Shown: positions 61,015-64,000 of the stretch, piece after piece
How the letters are laid out: every line of letters begins with the position of its first letter
Position numbering within the stretch: the stretch's first letter is position 1
Assembly (NCBI GenBank): GCA_020055645.1
Contig: CM034547.1
Coordinates: 59,336,909-59,400,908 of the forward strand
Direction of reading: 5' to 3'
DNA from: Tomocerus qinae
Lineage: Eukaryota; Arthropoda; Collembola; Entomobryomorpha; Tomoceridae
Length of the DNA stretch: 64,000 nucleotides
The notes under the pieces: generated by a model
What the model was told of the DNA's origin: nothing
Seen by the model: the letters and a program-made list of their open reading frames with translations, nothing else
Database searches by the model: none
Made by a program: the position numbers and the translations under genes

Positions 61015-64000
61015 CAGACTAATTTTAATTAATTCAAAACAACTTTTATGCAGTCATCGTTTATTTTTTGCCATCACTATTTATATAAATGCTAACGCTT
61101 GACTAATAATTACCAAAATAGAGTATTGGCAGTGCTAATACATTTTTAGTGGCCAAGTATGATAACCACAAATCCCGAGCGCATTAATATTGGCAATAAA
61201 CTTTTCATGTGCTTGAGTTGTTGTTTCATGTCCTTTTATGGATTGATTCGAGTGAGTTATGCTGAGTTGAGTTTAGTAAATAAAAAGTTTAATTTTAATT
61301 TGCACACACTTGGAAGAGTTGGAGGACAAGCTGAGGACCACAACATACAGGGACGCTGACAGTGAAGGGAGAAATATAATTTATGCAATAGGTTCTTTAT
61401 CAGTAATCTAGAGAGGAGAGGTGTTAAGTAAGCTGTCTTGTGTATGATTGTGTTTTTATGGCACAACTTCAATCAGGCAGAGTGATATCATTAACATTTG
61501 CAATATAACGGACATGTATAATTTATAAACTTTTGGCCAACGTAGCTCAGTTTTTATTAGACACTCTAGATTTCCATTGGCAGAAATACAAAATGCAATG
61601 TATTAATAAATCATGACTAGTTGTGTTGACGTCGTTATAAGTATCGTTATCTGTGCTAACTCCACTCAATCAACATTCGATACTCAATAGGCGACTATAA
61701 AAGTGGTAAACTCTTGCATTGCATTACATCATTACTATTATCTTTTTATATTTATGTTATCATTTTTTATGTTCTGTAAGAAAGAAATCCGATCCGGACG
61801 GACCATGAATTGAATATCGACAGATCTATCTATTATTAATGTCTCCTTTTATTAAATCCTTTTGTGAAGTGTGTAAAAATTGGTTATGCATATTGAATTA
61901 GAATTCGAGGTATAAAAACAAGTATTCTTTAGATTGAATCATAAAACCTGCTAACTAAAAAGTAAAATTAAATATTGCACTTCACGCTACCAGTCTTGCC
62001 TTTGAGATACGTTTAACTTGGGTCTTGCTTTACACCATAAGCGCATTTCGGAAAATGATCATTTTCTTGGTATAAAATGTGATATGAGATTGAAATTCCA
62101 GCTCTGGTTCTTTGGGTTATTCACAGAGGTGTGGCTATAAAATATGACCTTTACGATATATCTATATCTATAATTTCTGTAAGTGTCTTATAAATAGTGT
62201 TCAGGTATACTTAATACTGCACTCGAAGTTAGATTTTGGATTGGAACAGAATCAAAGGAGGTTTATTTTTTGTAAGGGATTTTAGCATTTTCTTTTATAG
62301 AAAATTAAGTAGAATTGAACCAGTTTTTCGCATAGGACTCCCATTTCGTTGAATTTTCTGTACACCATCATTCATCCTGATTGTAAATTGCAACATTAGT
62401 ATAGTTACGTAACATCTACATCTGCCTAGTCTGCTAAAGACTTTGACATCATAATAATGGCCTCAAGAAATTAAGGATGTCCAACTAAGTAAGCATAAAA
62501 ATAATGTCGCAAAATAGTATGCAAAATGGCAAACTGTGACGGAATTATTGATAGAAACTGTTAATGAGAATAATAAATTACTACTATATTATTACATAAT
62601 CGCTTAATCAAAACACTGAATTGGACCGAATTGGAAAACTAATCTTTCCAAATTGCTGCACCATACCGACCCAGCTCCTTATAAAACCTAATGACCCTAA
62701 TTAGCATATTAATCAATGGATTCATTTGTTTAACATGTATTTAATGTAATTTGGAATTTACAAAGTTTCTGTGCATAGGTGAAAAGTGCAACGATCTTAT
62801 GTATAACGAAACAATTAATGGTGCAGCTGGGTTTGATATTTTGTAAAATAATTTCATTTAAGTCATGCCAAGTTTGCCAAGGCATTTGTGTCTGTGAAGG
62901 CCTTGTTAAATTAAGTGCAAAAGCCACGAAAACCCACGGCGCACCAGAAAGCATGATTACTATGTGTATTAGAGTGAATGAAGATCGGCGCACTTGGAAT
63001 TAAATGACAAGAACATACAATTATCAGTTCCCATTTCGTTAGGGCGATTACATGGAAAACAATTGAGTTTAAAAGGCCCCATAGTGGTTGACGTGAGTTA
63101 GGAGGAGTGCTAATTGTAATTATGATGTGGTATCCAGTGTAAGTGAGGTACCAGACTACTACAACAACAAAGTTGGAGTTGCAGTTGTTGTGAGTATATA
63201 AGTATAGAGTGGATGGATAGATAGTGGAGTGACGTTTGTGCTAACCGGTTGCATGCAAAAAGGTTTTGAGTGTTTATTAGTACATGCTGATATTGAATCT
63301 TGCCGAGTATGTAGATGCGGTTAATTTGGTTTTAATGTCCAAACCCGTAGACTGTAGAGCAAAGTTCAGTTAGCGTAAATAGGCAAAATAACAGAAGAGT
63401 ATTTTGTTTACTAATCAGGTGATTTTTGAGTTTTCTTATCTCTTGCGTAATTGTCTTTATGTTGACCTCAAACAATAAGCTTCTATATCTGTCTCTAGAG
63501 AAAAACGTAATTCTGTATTTTGTAAGTGGTAGAGAATTCTATGGCAGTGGTTAATAGGGTACGTCATGCTCCATATTATTCATTAGTGGTAAACAAATTG
63601 GGTTTGAAGTTGATTAACGATTACTGGAGTAGTAAACAGGTAGTTCAAAGTTCAGTATTTAGAAATGCACTCTGCAAAGTCGTGAGATGGAGAAAACTAG
63701 GAACTTAATATCTATAAGAGGGTGTCGGTCTGCATATATTTATGTAACTATTTAGTAATATGTTTTCTGCAGTATTACATCATGCTGTATTTTTGCAGTG
63801 AAACCCAAGATGCAGCCATCATGCTCTAGTTGGTACATATATATAATGGTTAGCTCGTGAGAACCGCAATGAGACTGAACAGAAATGAAAAACAGTTGTA
63901 GTGCTCTAATGAAAAGTTTCTCTGTTGTGCTATTTCCCTTTGTATATACTTTCCTCATTTCCTACTGGATACAGCGATAAGTATTATGTTCACGTGAAGA

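Larger units (their letters stand above)
54343..64000. other. AT-rich tract without a resolved gene
   Basis: No exon can be supported here. Open frames are short, and many are open on both strands (for instance 62730–63003). The tract may be the long intron of the gene whose first exon ends at 54342. Two clear short inverted repeats are listed separately. Confidence 0.45.

Noticed and set aside
62730-63003. Overlapping frames of 87 and 74 codons on opposite strands
   Set aside because: They are mutually antisense with no recognisable domain, start context or polyadenylation signal to favour either.
1-64000. tRNA, rRNA, CRISPR arrays and bacterial operon signals
   Set aside because: None was recognised on reading. 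The gene structure is clearly that of an animal nucleus, and short repeats are simple or inverted rather than spaced arrays.

Overview
The window is AT-rich nuclear DNA from an animal. Short exons sit between GT–AG introns of 38 bases to about 6 kb, and AATAAA polyadenylation signals follow the stop codons. The named gene families are centrosome and basal-body proteins plus a Rho exchange factor, which fits a metazoan, probably an invertebrate. I cannot name the species. I saw no bacterial or plasmid features, CRISPR array, rRNA or convincing tRNA.

Three multi-exon genes can be built by eye with reading phases that close. (1) Plus strand, about 9.15–17.64 kb: a Dbl-homology (DH) RhoGEF with no recognisable PH domain. 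Five exons give 584 codons before the stop, and the true 5' end may lie further upstream. (2) Minus strand, 28.60–18.56 kb: an SDCCAG8 orthologue. Eleven exons give 751 codons, close to the vertebrate length of about 713. (3) Plus strand, 31.93–48.62 kb: a CEP170-family orthologue of fourteen exons and about 1147 codons. It has an N-terminal FHA domain, the LYG-P-WW motif, the GTYTIE block and the C-terminal helical region.

Genes 1 and 2 are tail to tail, about 0.9 kb apart. Genes 2 and 3 are head to head, with their first coding exons 3.3 kb apart. CEP170 and SDCCAG8 are also divergent neighbours in human (1q43–q44), so this looks like ancient conserved microsynteny of two centrosome genes. 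It is the main result of the window.

Within these genes are several intron-embedded reading frames. The last SDCCAG8 intron holds a 236-codon Glu/Lys-rich frame with heptad repeats on the gene's own strand. CEP170 intron 1 holds a 91-codon frame with an excellent start context. CEP170 intron 3 holds an antisense 74-codon frame carrying a KEN box and RxxL-type motifs.

The flanks (1–9.15 kb and 48.7–64 kb) are mostly noncoding. Near 53.7–54.3 kb a possible divergent pair appears: a 69-codon minus-strand frame with a polyadenylation signal, and a plus-strand first exon of 22 codons ending at a strong donor. The stretches 49.15–50.25 and 52.6–53.6 kb look less AT-biased and coding-like in several frames, but I could not resolve a gene there.
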